The notes under the pieces: model-generated | Database searches by the model: none | Told to the model about the DNA's origin: nothing | Seen by the model: only the letters and a program-made list of their open reading frames with translations | NCBI RefSeq assembly: GCF_001865675.1 | Contig: NZ_CP011319.1 | Span: forward strand, 3,410,001-3,474,000 | From: Janthinobacterium sp. 1_2014MBL_MicDiv | GTDB lineage: Bacteria; Pseudomonadota; Gammaproteobacteria; Burkholderiales; Burkholderiaceae_D | Direction of reading: 5' to 3' | Length of the DNA: 64,000 nt | Program-made: the position numbers and the translations under genes | Shown: in pieces, positions 46,123-54,928 of the stretch | How the letters are laid out: every line of letters starts with the position of its first letter | Numbering within the stretch: position 1 is the first letter of the stretch

Positions 46123-48072
46123 TTACTCGTTCGGCGCGATCGGCAACTCGATGGCGCTGGCCGCCCCTGCCGCGTGGTACACGCGCTGCGTGGCCTTCCT
46201 ATAATGGCCCGGGTCGGCCAGGAAGATGTTCGGCACGTAGTTTTGCGGGTTGCGGTCATACAGCGGGAACCAGCTCGACTGTATTTGCACGGCGATGCGG
46301 TGGCCGGGCAGGAAGACGTGATTCGCGTTCGGCAAGGCGAAGCGGTAGCGCTCGACCTTGCCTGCCGGTATCGGCGTCGGGTGCTCGAAGCTGTCGCGGT
46401 AGCGCCCGCGGAAGATATCCATCGCCACGCCCAGCTGGTAGCCGCCCATGGCCGGCTGCGACGGCACTTCGTCCGGATACACGTCGATCAGTTTCACCAC
46501 CCAGTCGGCATCCGTGCCGCTGGTGGCGGCAAACAGGTTGACCATCGGTGCGCCGGCGATGCGCACGGCTGTTTTCAAGGGCTCGGAAACATAGCTGAGC
46601 ACGTCCGTGCGGTCGGCATAGCCGCGCTGGTCGCTGACCAGCCATGGCTTCCACACGTCGCCATCGTTCAGGCGCACGGGACGGGGCACGAAGGGCACGG
46701 GCTTGGCGGGATCGGCCACGTATTCATCGAAGGCGCCTTCAGCCGCATCCGCGGCGCCCGATGGCGTCGCAAAGCCCAGCTTGTAGCCATCCTGCAGATA
46801 GATCGGCGTCAGCTTGGTGTCGCACGTCTCGCACGCCAGCGGCCACTGCTGCAGGCGCTGCCACTGGTTCGTGCCGCTCTGGTACGACACCACGGGCGCC
46901 GTGTTCGCGTCCGGCGCGCCATCCTTCAGGTATTGGTTGAGGAATGGCTGCATGACTTTGGCGCGGAACTGGCGCGCCGTGTCGCCGTCGAACTTCAAGG
47001 CGCCCAGGCTCGAGCCTTCATAATTGACGCCGCTGTGGCGCCACGGGCCGATGGCCAGGTAATTGAGGTTGTTGCGCTTGTCGCGCCCTTCCATCGCCGA
47101 GTAAGTGGCATACGGGCCATAGATGTCTTCCTGGTCCCATTGCCCCACCACGTGCATGGTGGGCACGATCAGCGGACGCTTGGCGAGGATCTTGTCGAGC
47201 GCCTGTTCCTGCCAGTAGCTGTCATAGGCCGGGTGTTCGAACAGCTTTTTCGTGTACGTCAGCTTGTCGATGCCGAACTTCTTCGCGTAGTCGCCGGCCG
47301 AGCCGATGCGCAGGTAGGCGTCGTAATCGTCATACACGCCGAGGGCCGGCGATTCGCCGCCGCCGCGCACGCTGGTCTGGCCCGCGATGTACGACAGGCT
47401 CGGCATGCGGAAGGCGCCGTTGTGGAACCAGTCGTCGCCGCGCCAGCCATCGACCATGGCGCTCATGGGGATGGCCACCTTCAGCGCCGGATGCGGGTCG
47501 ACCAGGGCCATCAGCACCGTGTGGCCCTCGTAGGAAGAGCCCAGCATGCCCACCTTGCCATTCGTTTCCGGCACGTTTTTCACGAGCCAGTCGATGGTGT
47601 CCCACGCATCGGTGACATTGTCGACCTTGGTATTGTTCAGCGGGCCGCGCACGGGGCGCGTCATCACGTAATCGCCTTCGGAGCCGTACTTGCCGCGCAC
47701 GTCCTGGAACACGCGGATATAGCCGTTTTCCACCAGGGTGTCGTCGCCCTGCGGCAAGGTGGCCAGCATGCTGGGGCTGGCGGCGCGCTGGGCCCGGCGT
47801 GCCGCGTTGTACGGCGTGCGCGTGAGCATGATCGGCGCTTTTTGCGCGCCTTTCGGCACGACGATCACCGTGTACAGCTTGACGCCGTCGCGCATGGGCA
47901 CCATCACCACGCGCTTGACGTAATCATTCAGATCCGGCATCACCAGCTTGGCGCCGATATCGGGCGCCATCGGCGGCGTTTGCGCCAGCACGGGGGTGGC
48001 AAACACGGAATTCAAGGTGGTACTCAAAGCCAAGGCCAGACCGGTGAGCCGGACGGGGGACGCAACGCGCAT
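46123..48072 (-). CDS. Secreted CocE/NonD family hydrolase (X-Pro dipeptidyl-peptidase-like)
   Basis: Alpha/beta hydrolase of the S15/CocE group. 649 residues from the start at 48072, where GGAG precedes the ATG and a signal peptide follows (about 1-31, 'LTGLALALSTTLNSVFATPVLAQ'). The nucleophile is S180 in 'GMLGSSYEGH'. The C-terminal jelly-roll domain follows ('DVYPDEVPSQPAMGGYQLGVAMDIFRGRYRDSF', 'GHRIAVQIQSSWFPLYDRNPQN'). The substrate is probably a peptide or an acylated ester or amide. An in-frame upstream extension was rejected because it removes the signal peptide. Confidence 0.88.
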   Translation of the reverse strand: MRVASPVRLTGLALALSTTLNSVFATPVLAQTPPMAPDIGAKLVMPDLNDYVKRVVMVPMRDGVKLYTVIVVPKGAQKAPIMLTRTPYNAARRAQRAASPSMLATLPQGDDTLVENGYIRVFQDVRGKYGSEGDYVMTRPVRGPLNNTKVDNVTDAWDTIDWLVKNVPETNGKVGMLGSSYEGHTVLMALVDPHPALKVAIPMSAMVDGWRGDDWFHNGAFRMPSLSYIAGQTSVRGGGESPALGVYDDYDAYLRIGSAGDYAKKFGIDKLTYTKKLFEHPAYDSYWQEQALDKILAKRPLIVPTMHVVGQWDQEDIYGPYATYSAMEGRDKRNNLNYLAIGPWRHSGVNYEGSSLGALKFDGDTARQFRAKVMQPFLNQYLKDGAPDANTAPVVSYQSGTNQWQRLQQWPLACETCDTKLTPIYLQDGYKLGFATPSGAADAAEGAFDEYVADPAKPVPFVPRPVRLNDGDVWKPWLVSDQRGYADRTDVLSYVSEPLKTAVRIAGAPMVNLFAATSGTDADWVVKLIDVYPDEVPSQPAMGGYQLGVAMDIFRGRYRDSFEHPTPIPAGKVERYRFALPNANHVFLPGHRIAVQIQSSWFPLYDRNPQNYVPNIFLADPGHYRKATQRVYHAAGAASAIELPIAPNE

Positions 48073-48190
48073 ACTGTTCTCCAATGGGTTCTTGCCACGT
48101 AAAAGTGGCCGAATGGCAATAGTACCCGGAAAGCAAGGCCAGCAGAAGGCAAGCTTCTGACGCGGCGCAGCAGATAAATCGGACCGCAAC

Positions 48191-48390
48191 TTGACAGAAC
48201 GCGTCCGAACTGCAACCATAACGCCATGAAATTTATTCATTCACAACACGCCCGCTTGAATTGGTGGTCCCGCTCACTCCGCGCGGCCACTGCATAGTGA
48301 TGTGATTTATGATCAACGCCGCCTCGATCGGTGGCGTAACAGGCTGGAGCCTGGATCATCCCCGATGCAGGCGGCTCGAAAGGAAACTTG
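48191..48390 (+). promoter_or_regulatory. trpS: trpS leader region with candidate Trp attenuator
   Basis: Part of the 318-bp divergent gap. TTGACA at 48191-48196 is a good -35, but no good -10 follows at 17-18 bp. A leader ORF (48226-48297) contains two adjacent Trp codons at 48262-48267. GTGG..CCGC pairs with GCGG CCAC, placing those codons in a stem. Next come ACGCCGCC/GGTGGCGT (8 bp) and CAGGC/GCCTG hairpins. GCCGCCT inside the second stem can alternatively pair with AGGCGGC, a few bases before the trpS Shine-Dalgarno AAAGGAA. There is no U-rich terminator, so translational control is more likely. Confidence 0.5.
48226..48297 (+). CDS. Putative trpS leader peptide with Trp-Trp
   Basis: 23-codon ORF (ATG to TAG) beginning MKFIHSQHARLNWW and ending SRSLRAATA. 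Two consecutive UGG codons in so short an ORF directly ahead of trpS fit ribosome-mediated sensing of charged tRNA-Trp. No Shine-Dalgarno is visible, and if the TTGACA promoter is used the message would start close to the ATG (leaderless). Not proven. Confidence 0.45.
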   Translation: MKFIHSQHARLNWWSRSLRAATA

Positions 48391-49467
48391 ATGAGCTTGC
48401 CTAATACCCCCGCTACCCCAGACACCGAGAATACCCCTGCCGCGCCGCTGTCGGCCGCCGCCATCGCTTCGCAATCCGTGATCCTGACGGGCGACCGTCC
48501 TACCGGCCCCTTGCACCTGGGCCATTTCGTGGGCAGCCTGCGCGACCGCGTTGCCTACCAGAACAGCTACAAGCAATTCATCATGCTGGCCGACGCGCAG
48601 GCGCTGACGGACAATATGGACGACATCGACAAGGTGCACCGCAACGTCGTCGAAGTGGCGCTCGACTACCTGGCCGTCGGCATCGATCCGACGAAAACCA
48701 CGGTCTTCATCCAGTCGCAGATCCCGGAACTGGCCGAGCTGACCTTTTATTACCTGAACATCGTCACCGTGGCACGCCTCGAGCGCAACCCTACCGTCAA
48801 GGAAGAGATCCGTTTGCGCGGCTTCGAGCGCGACATCCCGGCCGGCTTTTTGACCTATCCGGCCAGCCAGGCGGCCGACATCACGGCCTTCAAGGCGGGC
48901 GTGGTGCCCGTGGGCGAAGACCAGATTCCGATGATCGAGCAGACGAATGAAATCGTGCGCCGCTTCAACCGCATGTACAACCGCGAAGTGCTGATGGAAT
49001 GCAAGGCGCTGGTGCCGGACATCGGCCGCCTGCCCGGCATCGACGGCAAGGCGAAGATGAGCAAGTCGCTGGGCAACACCATCAACCTGGGCGCGACCTC
49101 GGCCGAAATCACGGCCGCCGTGAAAAAAGTCTATACCGACCCGCTGCACCTGCGCGTGGAAGACCCGGGCCACCTGGAAGGCAATATCGCGTTTACCTAT
49201 CTGGATGCCTTCGACCCGGAAAAAGCGGCGCTGGCCGAGATGAAGGCCCATTACGTGCGCGGCGGCCTGGGCGACAGCATCGTCAAGAAACGCCTGGATG
49301 TGGTCTTGCAGGAACTGCTGGCGCCGATCCGCGCGCGCCGCGAGGAATTCGCCAAGGACAAGGGACAAGTCATCCAGATGCTGAAGGAAGGCACCTTCAA
49401 GGCGCGCGAAGTGGCGGCCCGCACGGCCGATGAAGTCAAGTCGGCGCTGGGTCTGAACTACTTCTAA
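48391..49467 (+). CDS. trpS: Tryptophan-tRNA ligase
   Basis: Class I aminoacyl-tRNA synthetase for Trp. 358 residues from the ATG at 48391 (AAAGGAA seven nt upstream). The HIGH motif is HLGH at 42-45 ('GDRPTGPLHLGHFVGSL') and KMSKS is at 222-226. The 'GEDQIPMIEQTNEIVRRFN' block is typical. The N-terminal ~28 residues are Pro/Thr/Ala-rich and not conserved. It is preceded by a leader with tandem Trp codons. Confidence 0.97.
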   Translation: MSLPNTPATPDTENTPAAPLSAAAIASQSVILTGDRPTGPLHLGHFVGSLRDRVAYQNSYKQFIMLADAQALTDNMDDIDKVHRNVVEVALDYLAVGIDPTKTTVFIQSQIPELAELTFYYLNIVTVARLERNPTVKEEIRLRGFERDIPAGFLTYPASQAADITAFKAGVVPVGEDQIPMIEQTNEIVRRFNRMYNREVLMECKALVPDIGRLPGIDGKAKMSKSLGNTINLGATSAEITAAVKKVYTDPLHLRVEDPGHLEGNIAFTYLDAFDPEKAALAEMKAHYVRGGLGDSIVKKRLDVVLQELLAPIRARREEFAKDKGQVIQMLKEGTFKAREVAARTADEVKSALGLNYF

Positions 49468-49598
49468 GCTGCGTCTCATTAACAAATAGCAATAGCAAAC
49501 TGATGCGCCTTGGCGGAGTCGGGTAAAATCCCGCTTCCCCCAGGGCGCAATTCATTTGTCACCGTGGCACCAGCAATCAGTAGAGAAGACAACGCGCA

Positions 49599-51194
49599 AT
49601 GACCGATACCGCTATCGAACGGCTGCTGCAGCAGCATTTTTCCATCGATGCGCTGCAACAGGCGCCCGCGCCCCTGCAGCAGGCGCTGCGCATGCTGGGC
49701 GGCTGGCTGGCCGCCGAACGCAGCGAAGCGTATCCGCACACGCCGTACGCCGAACTGCTGACGCAATTGGCCGACACGCGCCCGCCCGCGCACGGCATGG
49801 CGGTGGCGGACTTCCTGCAAGAGCTCGATACGACCGTGCTGGCCAATACGGCCCAGCTGAACCACCCGCAATACATCGGCCACATGACCCAGGCCTTGCC
49901 CTGGATCAGCGTGCTGGCCGAGGCGTTTACGGCCACCCTGAACCAGAACCAGGTGAAGATCGAGACGGCGTATGTGTCGACCCTGATCGAAAAGCAGATG
50001 CTCGGCTGGCTGCACCGCCAGGTGTACCAGCAACCCGATAGCGTCTACGCGCAGGCGATGGCCGCCACCAGCGGCGCGCTGGGCAATGTCGTCAATGGCG
50101 GCACCATGGGCAATTTGACGGCCCTGGCCGTGGCGCTGGAAAAACAGTTGCCCGGCACGCGCAAGCGCGGCCTGTTTGCCGCCATGCAGGATGCCGGCCA
50201 TGCGGGACTGGCCGTGATCGGCTCGGCCCGCAGCCATTATTCCGTAAAGAAAGCGCTGGCGACCCTGGGACTCGGTGAAAACGCGCTGCACCTGGTGGCC
50301 GTGGACCGCGACAACCGCATCGATGTCGCCGCGCTGGAAGCGACCATTGCCGATTTAAAACTGCGCAAGATCAAGGTCGTTGCCATGATCGGCATCGCCG
50401 GCACGACGGAAACGGGCGCCATCGACCCGCTGGCCGCCATGGCCGCCATTGCCGCGCGAGAAAACATCTGGTTCCATGTGGACGCGGCCTGGGGCGGCGC
50501 CCTGCTGATCGCCGAGCAATACCGTCCGCTGTACGACGGCATCGCCCTGGCCGACTCCGTCGTCATCGACGGCCACAAGCTGCTGTGGGTGCCGATGGCG
50601 CAAAGCATGGTGCTGTTCAAGGACAGCGCCAGCCTGAACCTGCTCAAGCACAATGCCAACTACATCCTGCGCGACAATTCGGGCGACCTGGGCCAGACCT
50701 CGCTGGAAGGCTCGCGCCGCTTCGACGCCTTGAAACTGTGGACCTCGTTCAAGGTGCTGGGCGTGTCCGGCTACACGACCCTGCTGCAGCAGGCGGCCAC
50801 CCTGTCCGGCCAGTTGCAGGATTTGCTGGCCGACCAGCAGGATTTCGAGCTGGTCACGCGCTCCGACACCTTCATTCTGACCTACCGCTACGTGCCCGTG
50901 CACTTGCGCCAGCGCATGGAAGCCTTGCTGGCCGGCGGCCAGGCAGACGCAGCCGCCGAACTGAACAGACAACTGAACACGCTCAACGCCAAGCTGCAAA
51001 ACCGCCAGAAGGCGGAGGGCCACAGCTTCGTCTCGCGCACGGTGCTCGAATCGACGCGCTACCCTGGCCCGACCAATGTGCTGCGCGTGGTCATGACGAA
51101 TGTCAAGACACGCCCCCACCACTTGCGCGCCATCCTGGCCGAACAGCGCGCCATCGGCCAGGCGCTGGTGGCGGAACTGGGCTTGCAGGATTGA
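49599..51194 (+). CDS. PLP-dependent group II decarboxylase, PanP-like
   Basis: 531 residues. The PLP lysine is K327 in 'VIDGHKLLWVP', with 'HVDAAWGG' before it. The N-terminal region 'LNHPQYIGHMTQALPWISVLAEAFTATLNQNQ' and overall length resemble the proposed aspartate 1-decarboxylase PanP group, which supplies beta-alanine for CoA in some gammaproteobacteria. Glutamate or aromatic amino acid decarboxylase activity remains possible. A CGGGTAAAATCCCG motif (-10-like TAAAAT) lies about 70 bp upstream. It is followed by the fluoride riboswitch. Confidence 0.8.
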   Translation: MTDTAIERLLQQHFSIDALQQAPAPLQQALRMLGGWLAAERSEAYPHTPYAELLTQLADTRPPAHGMAVADFLQELDTTVLANTAQLNHPQYIGHMTQALPWISVLAEAFTATLNQNQVKIETAYVSTLIEKQMLGWLHRQVYQQPDSVYAQAMAATSGALGNVVNGGTMGNLTALAVALEKQLPGTRKRGLFAAMQDAGHAGLAVIGSARSHYSVKKALATLGLGENALHLVAVDRDNRIDVAALEATIADLKLRKIKVVAMIGIAGTTETGAIDPLAAMAAIAARENIWFHVDAAWGGALLIAEQYRPLYDGIALADSVVIDGHKLLWVPMAQSMVLFKDSASLNLLKHNANYILRDNSGDLGQTSLEGSRRFDALKLWTSFKVLGVSGYTTLLQQAATLSGQLQDLLADQQDFELVTRSDTFILTYRYVPVHLRQRMEALLAGGQADAAAELNRQLNTLNAKLQNRQKAEGHSFVSRTVLESTRYPGPTNVLRVVMTNVKTRPHHLRAILAEQRAIGQALVAELGLQD

Positions 51195-51231
51195 CCATTA
51201 TCAAAAATCAATAGTCTGCGCCAGCCGGCAG

Positions 51232-51240
51232 TGCTAGAAT
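51232..51240 (+). promoter_or_regulatory. Extended -10 promoter before the fluoride riboswitch
   Basis: TGCTAGAAT is an extended -10 (TGn plus TAGAAT at 51235-51240) without a clear -35. A transcript starting 6-8 nt later begins right at the aptamer, as expected for a riboswitch. Confidence 0.65.
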
Positions 51241-51246
51241 TTTGAC

Positions 51247-51402
51247 TGGAGATGGCATTCCTCCCACGCAACTCTTCGTGAACCGCCCCCGGGCTGATGA
51301 TGCCTGCAGACTTTCCTGGACTTCCGGAAAAATGCAGGCGCGCACCCAGCGCCCAGACATCGCCCGCCGCCTGTCCAGGTTCCATCGACTCCAGACTGGA
51401 CA
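51247..51402 (+). promoter_or_regulatory. Fluoride riboswitch (crcB motif) with expression platform
   Basis: Aptamer at 51247-51309. GGAG/CTCC closes a loop ATGGCATTC, whose GGCAT can form the pseudoknot with ATGCC. A CACG/CGTG side hairpin follows, then AAC, GCCC/GGGC and the conserved GGGCTGATGATGCCTGCAG. The order matches the crystallised Thermotoga aptamer. GCCTGCA (51302-51308) can instead pair with TGCAGGC (51333-51339). A later 7-bp hairpin TGTCCAG/CTGGACA (51372-51402) covers the only Shine-Dalgarno-like TGGA before the ATG. Fluoride would favour expression. Confidence 0.88.
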
Positions 51403-51405
51403 CGC

Positions 51406-52674
51406 ATGATGACCCGCCGCCCTGCCTTCCTCGCCGCCCTCGCCGACTTGTTGTTGCATCTCGTTAAATGGCTGCTGATCGCATTCGCCGTGGCCGTGCT
51501 GGCCGGCACGGCGTCGGCCGCTTTCCTGTTCGCCCTCGACTGGGCGACGCGCACGCGCCTGGCGCACGCCTGGCTGCTCTGGCTGCTGCCCGTGGCCGGC
51601 TTTGCCGTCGGCTGGCTGTACTTGCGCTACGGCAGCAAGGTCGAAGGCGGCGCGAATATGCTTATCGATGAAATCCACGATCCGAAAAACATCATTCCGC
51701 TGCGCATGGCGCCGCTGGTGCTGGGCGCCACCGTCGTCTCGCATTTGTTCGGCGCCTCCGTCGGGCGCGAAGGCACGGCCGTGCAGATGGGCGGCGCGCT
51801 GGCCGACCAGTTGACGCGCCTGTTCCGTTTGAAGAATGAAGACCGCCGCATCATCCTGATGGCCGGCATCAGCGCCGGCTTTGCCTCCGTCTTCGGCACG
51901 CCGCTGGCGGGCGCCATCTTCGGCCTGGAAGTACTGGCCATCGGCCGCTTGCGCTACGAAGCCATGCTGCCCTGCCTGGCCGCGGCCGTCATCGCCGACC
52001 AGGTGGTCCTGCTGTGGGGGCCGCTTTTGCACATTGCCCACACGCATTACGCCGTACCGCCGGTCCCCGCCATCTCGGCCTGGACGCTGGGCGCCATGGT
52101 CATCGCGGGCGTGCTGTTCGGCGTGACCGGTAAAGTGTTTGCGCAAGCCACGCACGGCTTGAGCGGGCTGATGAAGCGCTGGGTCGCCTACCCTCCCCTG
52201 CGCCCGCTGGCGGGCGGCCTCGCCGTCGCCCTCGCCGTGTGGCTGCTGGGCACGGACCGCTACATCGGCCTGGGCATTCCCACCATCGTCGACGCGCTCA
52301 AGGGGCCGCTGCCGGCGCATGACTTCCTCGGCAAGATGGCGTTTACCATTGTTTCGCTCGGCACCGGCTTCAAGGGCGGCGAAGTGACGCCCCTGTTCTA
52401 CATCGGGGCGACATTGGGCAATGCGCTGGGGCCGCTGCTGCACCAGCCCGTCACCCTGCTGGCCGCCATCGGCTTTGTCGCCGTGTTTGCCGGCGCAGCG
52501 AATACCCCCATCGCCTCGACCCTGATGGCCATGGAACTGTTCGGCGCGGAGATCGGCGTGTACGCAGCCATCGCCTGCGTCGTGGCCTACCTGTTTTCCG
52601 GCCATGCGGGCATTTACCGGGCGCAGCGGGGCGGCCATGCGAAGCGCACAGCCAGCAAGGAGCTTGATACATGA
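51406..52674 (+). CDS. CLC-F type fluoride/proton antiporter
   Basis: 422 residues with about ten or more membrane helices of the CLC fold. The selectivity region is GGANMLIDEIHDPKN (81-95), like the GNNLI region of fluoride-specific CLC-F proteins and unlike the GSGIP of chloride CLCs. GREGTAVQMGG follows at 120-130 with gating E122, and a later 'FKGGEVTPLFYIGA'. It sits directly behind a fluoride riboswitch. Generic annotation would call it a chloride channel. It overlaps the methyltransferase gene by 4 nt (ATGA). Confidence 0.9.
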   Translation: MMTRRPAFLAALADLLLHLVKWLLIAFAVAVLAGTASAAFLFALDWATRTRLAHAWLLWLLPVAGFAVGWLYLRYGSKVEGGANMLIDEIHDPKNIIPLRMAPLVLGATVVSHLFGASVGREGTAVQMGGALADQLTRLFRLKNEDRRIILMAGISAGFASVFGTPLAGAIFGLEVLAIGRLRYEAMLPCLAAAVIADQVVLLWGPLLHIAHTHYAVPPVPAISAWTLGAMVIAGVLFGVTGKVFAQATHGLSGLMKRWVAYPPLRPLAGGLAVALAVWLLGTDRYIGLGIPTIVDALKGPLPAHDFLGKMAFTIVSLGTGFKGGEVTPLFYIGATLGNALGPLLHQPVTLLAAIGFVAVFAGAANTPIASTLMAMELFGAEIGVYAAIACVVAYLFSGHAGIYRAQRGGHAKRTASKELDT

Positions 52675-53402
52675 CACAGAATATCTACGACAACGACGCC
52701 TTTTTCACGGCCTACGGCCAGCTGCCCCGCTCCGTTGGCGGACTCGACAGCGCACCCGAATGGCCGGCCCTGCGCGCCATGCTGCCGCAGCTGCAAGGAA
52801 AACAGGTGCTGGACCTCGGCTGCGGCTATGGCTGGTTTTGCCGCTGGGCACTGGATGCCGGCGCGGCGCGCGTGCTGGGCGTGGATGTCTCGGAAAAGAT
52901 GCTGGCGCAGGCGCGTGCCATGGGGGAACGCGCAGCCGTCAGCTATGCCCGACTTGATATGGAACAACTGGCCTTGCCGCCGGCCAGCTACGACCTCGTC
53001 TACAGTTCGCTGGCATTCCACTACATCGAGCGCTTCGACGCCTTGCTGGCAGCCATCCGCCATGGCTTGAAACCGGGCGGCAAGCTGGTGTTTTCCATCG
53101 AGCATCCCATCTTCATGGCGCCGCGCCAGCCCGGCTGGCTGACGGATGCGCAAGGCCGCAAGAGTTGGCCCGTCGACAGTTACCAGCAGCAGGGCACGCG
53201 CGTGTCGGACTGGCTGGCGCCAGGCGTCGTCAAGCAGCACCGCACGCTGGGTACGACGCTGAATTTATTGATACAAGCCGGTTTCCAGATTGAACACGTG
53301 GAAGAATGGGGTCCCACCGACGAACAGCTGACGCAACAGCCGGCGCTGGCGGAAGAGCGCGAGCGGCCGATGCTGCTGCTCATCGGCTGCGGTCTCGGCT
53401 AA
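52671..53402 (+). CDS. Class I SAM-dependent methyltransferase
   Basis: 243 residues. Motif I 'VLDLGCGYGWFCRWALDAG' binds SAM, followed by 'VLGVDVSEKML' (acidic end of strand 2), 'YDLVYSSLAFHYI' (motif II/III) and 'LKPGGKLVFSIEHP'. The group is UbiE/small-molecule type; the substrate is not known. It is translationally coupled to the CLC-F gene, which may be operon compaction only. Confidence 0.88.
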   Translation: MTQNIYDNDAFFTAYGQLPRSVGGLDSAPEWPALRAMLPQLQGKQVLDLGCGYGWFCRWALDAGAARVLGVDVSEKMLAQARAMGERAAVSYARLDMEQLALPPASYDLVYSSLAFHYIERFDALLAAIRHGLKPGGKLVFSIEHPIFMAPRQPGWLTDAQGRKSWPVDSYQQQGTRVSDWLAPGVVKQHRTLGTTLNLLIQAGFQIEHVEEWGPTDEQLTQQPALAEERERPMLLLIGCGLG

Positions 53403-53410
53403 GCACGCCG

Positions 53411-53968
53411 TCAGCTGGCCACGTTGCGCGTAAAGCGCAAGGTGGAGGCGCCCGCATTGACGTAGGCATACGCTTGCGCGCTGCTGAAGACCAGAAAATC
53501 GCCCGTGGTCAGGTGTTTGGTCCCAGCCGCCAACTCCAGCTGCAACTGCCCTTCCAGCACATAAATCATTTCACTGAATCCGGCAGGGTCGGCTTGCGCA
53601 TCGTAGCGCTCGCCCGGCGCCAGGGTCCATGACCACAGCTCCACCTGGCGGCTGGCGGGGGCCGCGCCCAGCAGCACGGCCTGGCTCGCCTGCGATGCAC
53701 TTTGCCACACCAGCACGCGCAGGCTGTCGTGCGGCTGCCGCGGCGGCTGGACCAGGTCGACGAAGGCCACGTTCAGCGCGGCCGCCACGTGGTCGAGGTT
53801 GGCCAGGCTGATGTTGGTGCCGCCCGCCTCAACGCCGTTGAGCATGCGCCGGCTCAGGCCGGACAGACGGGCCAGTTCCTCCTGGCTCAGTCCGGCAGCC
53901 AGGCGCAGGCGCCGCAGATTTTTGGACAGGTGTGCCAGCACGCCACCGGCCTCGGCTTGACTGCGCAA
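53411..53968 (-). CDS. XRE-family regulator with C-terminal cupin domain
   Basis: 185 residues from a TTG start at 53968, chosen because AGGAG lies 7 nt upstream and no ATG or GTG with a ribosome binding site is in frame nearby. The helix-turn-helix 'LRRLRLAAGLSQEELARLSGLSRRML' is followed by a cupin fold ('GERYDAQADPAGFSEMIYVLEGQLQLEL', 'LTTGDFLVFSSAQAYAYVN'). It is divergent from the DMT exporter gene 51 bp away, so it likely controls that gene in response to a small ligand. Confidence 0.88.
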   Translation of the reverse strand: MRSQAEAGGVLAHLSKNLRRLRLAAGLSQEELARLSGLSRRMLNGVEAGGTNISLANLDHVAAALNVAFVDLVQPPRQPHDSLRVLVWQSASQASQAVLLGAAPASRQVELWSWTLAPGERYDAQADPAGFSEMIYVLEGQLQLELAAGTKHLTTGDFLVFSSAQAYAYVNAGASTLRFTRNVAS

Positions 53969-54019
53969 TATATTGCTCCTATGATGATGGGAAATATTTT
54001 GCTCATAGCATAGCTCCCC

Positions 54020-54925
54020 ATGAAAACACACGCAAGTCCCCCGCCCGCCCTCGGCCTGCCCGAACTGGCCCTGATCGCCATCACCTTCATCTGGGGCGGC
54101 ACCTTCCTCATCGTGCAGCACGCCGTGACGGTCAGCGGCCCGCTGGCCTTCGTTGCCGCCCGCTTCGCCGTCGCCGCCGGTATCGGCGCCCTGATTTGCC
54201 GGGGCCAGCTGCGCCAATTGACGAAGGCGGAGTTGCTGACGGGTATGGCGATTGGCGTCAGCATCTTTGGCGGCTACGCGCTGCAAACCTATGGCTTGAT
54301 GCATATCACGAGCAGCAAGTCGGCCTTCATCACGGCCTTCTATGTGCCCATCGTGCCGCTGGTGCAATGGCTGGCCTTCAAGCAGCGGCCCCATCCGGCC
54401 GTGTGGGCGGCCGTGGCGCTGGCCTTTGTTGGCTTGCTGCTGCTCACCGGCACCGATGGCCTGAGCATGGGCTTTGGCAAAGGCGAGCTGATGACGGCCG
54501 TGGGCGCCATCGCCATCGCGCTGGAAATCATCCTCATCAGCCGCGTTTCGCCGCAACTGAACATCCTGCGCGTGACCATCGTGCAACTGGCCACGGCGTC
54601 GCTGATCGCCCTGCTGCTGATGCCCGTCATGGGCGAAGCGCCGCCCGCCCTCAGCCAGACCTTCCTCCTCAGCGTGCTGGCCCTGGGCTGCGCCAGCGCG
54701 CTGATCCAGTACGTGATGAACTGGGCGCAAAAGCGCATTTCCGCCACCAAGGCTACCCTGATCTATGCGGGCGAGCCCGTGTGGGCCGGCGTCATCGGCC
54801 GCATCGCCGGCGAACGCCTGCCAGCCCTGGCCATCGTCGGTGCGATCCTGATCATCGGCGCCGGCATCCTCAGCGAATGGCGGCCGAAGCGCACGCCGGA
54901 CGCCGGCAAGGCCGTGCAACCCTGA
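54020..54925 (+). CDS. DMT-superfamily exporter (EamA)
   Basis: 301 residues with two EamA repeats and about ten helices ('LALIAITFIWGGTFLIVQHAV' in helix 1, 'ATLIYAGEPVWAGVIGRIAGERL' in the second repeat). Probable export of amino acids or related metabolites. It is divergently paired with the XRE-cupin regulator. The stop is 3 bp from the convergent cupin-8 gene. Confidence 0.88.
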   Translation: MKTHASPPPALGLPELALIAITFIWGGTFLIVQHAVTVSGPLAFVAARFAVAAGIGALICRGQLRQLTKAELLTGMAIGVSIFGGYALQTYGLMHITSSKSAFITAFYVPIVPLVQWLAFKQRPHPAVWAAVALAFVGLLLLTGTDGLSMGFGKGELMTAVGAIAIALEIILISRVSPQLNILRVTIVQLATASLIALLLMPVMGEAPPALSQTFLLSVLALGCASALIQYVMNWAQKRISATKATLIYAGEPVWAGVIGRIAGERLPALAIVGAILIIGAGILSEWRPKRTPDAGKAVQP

Positions 54926-54928
54926 ATT

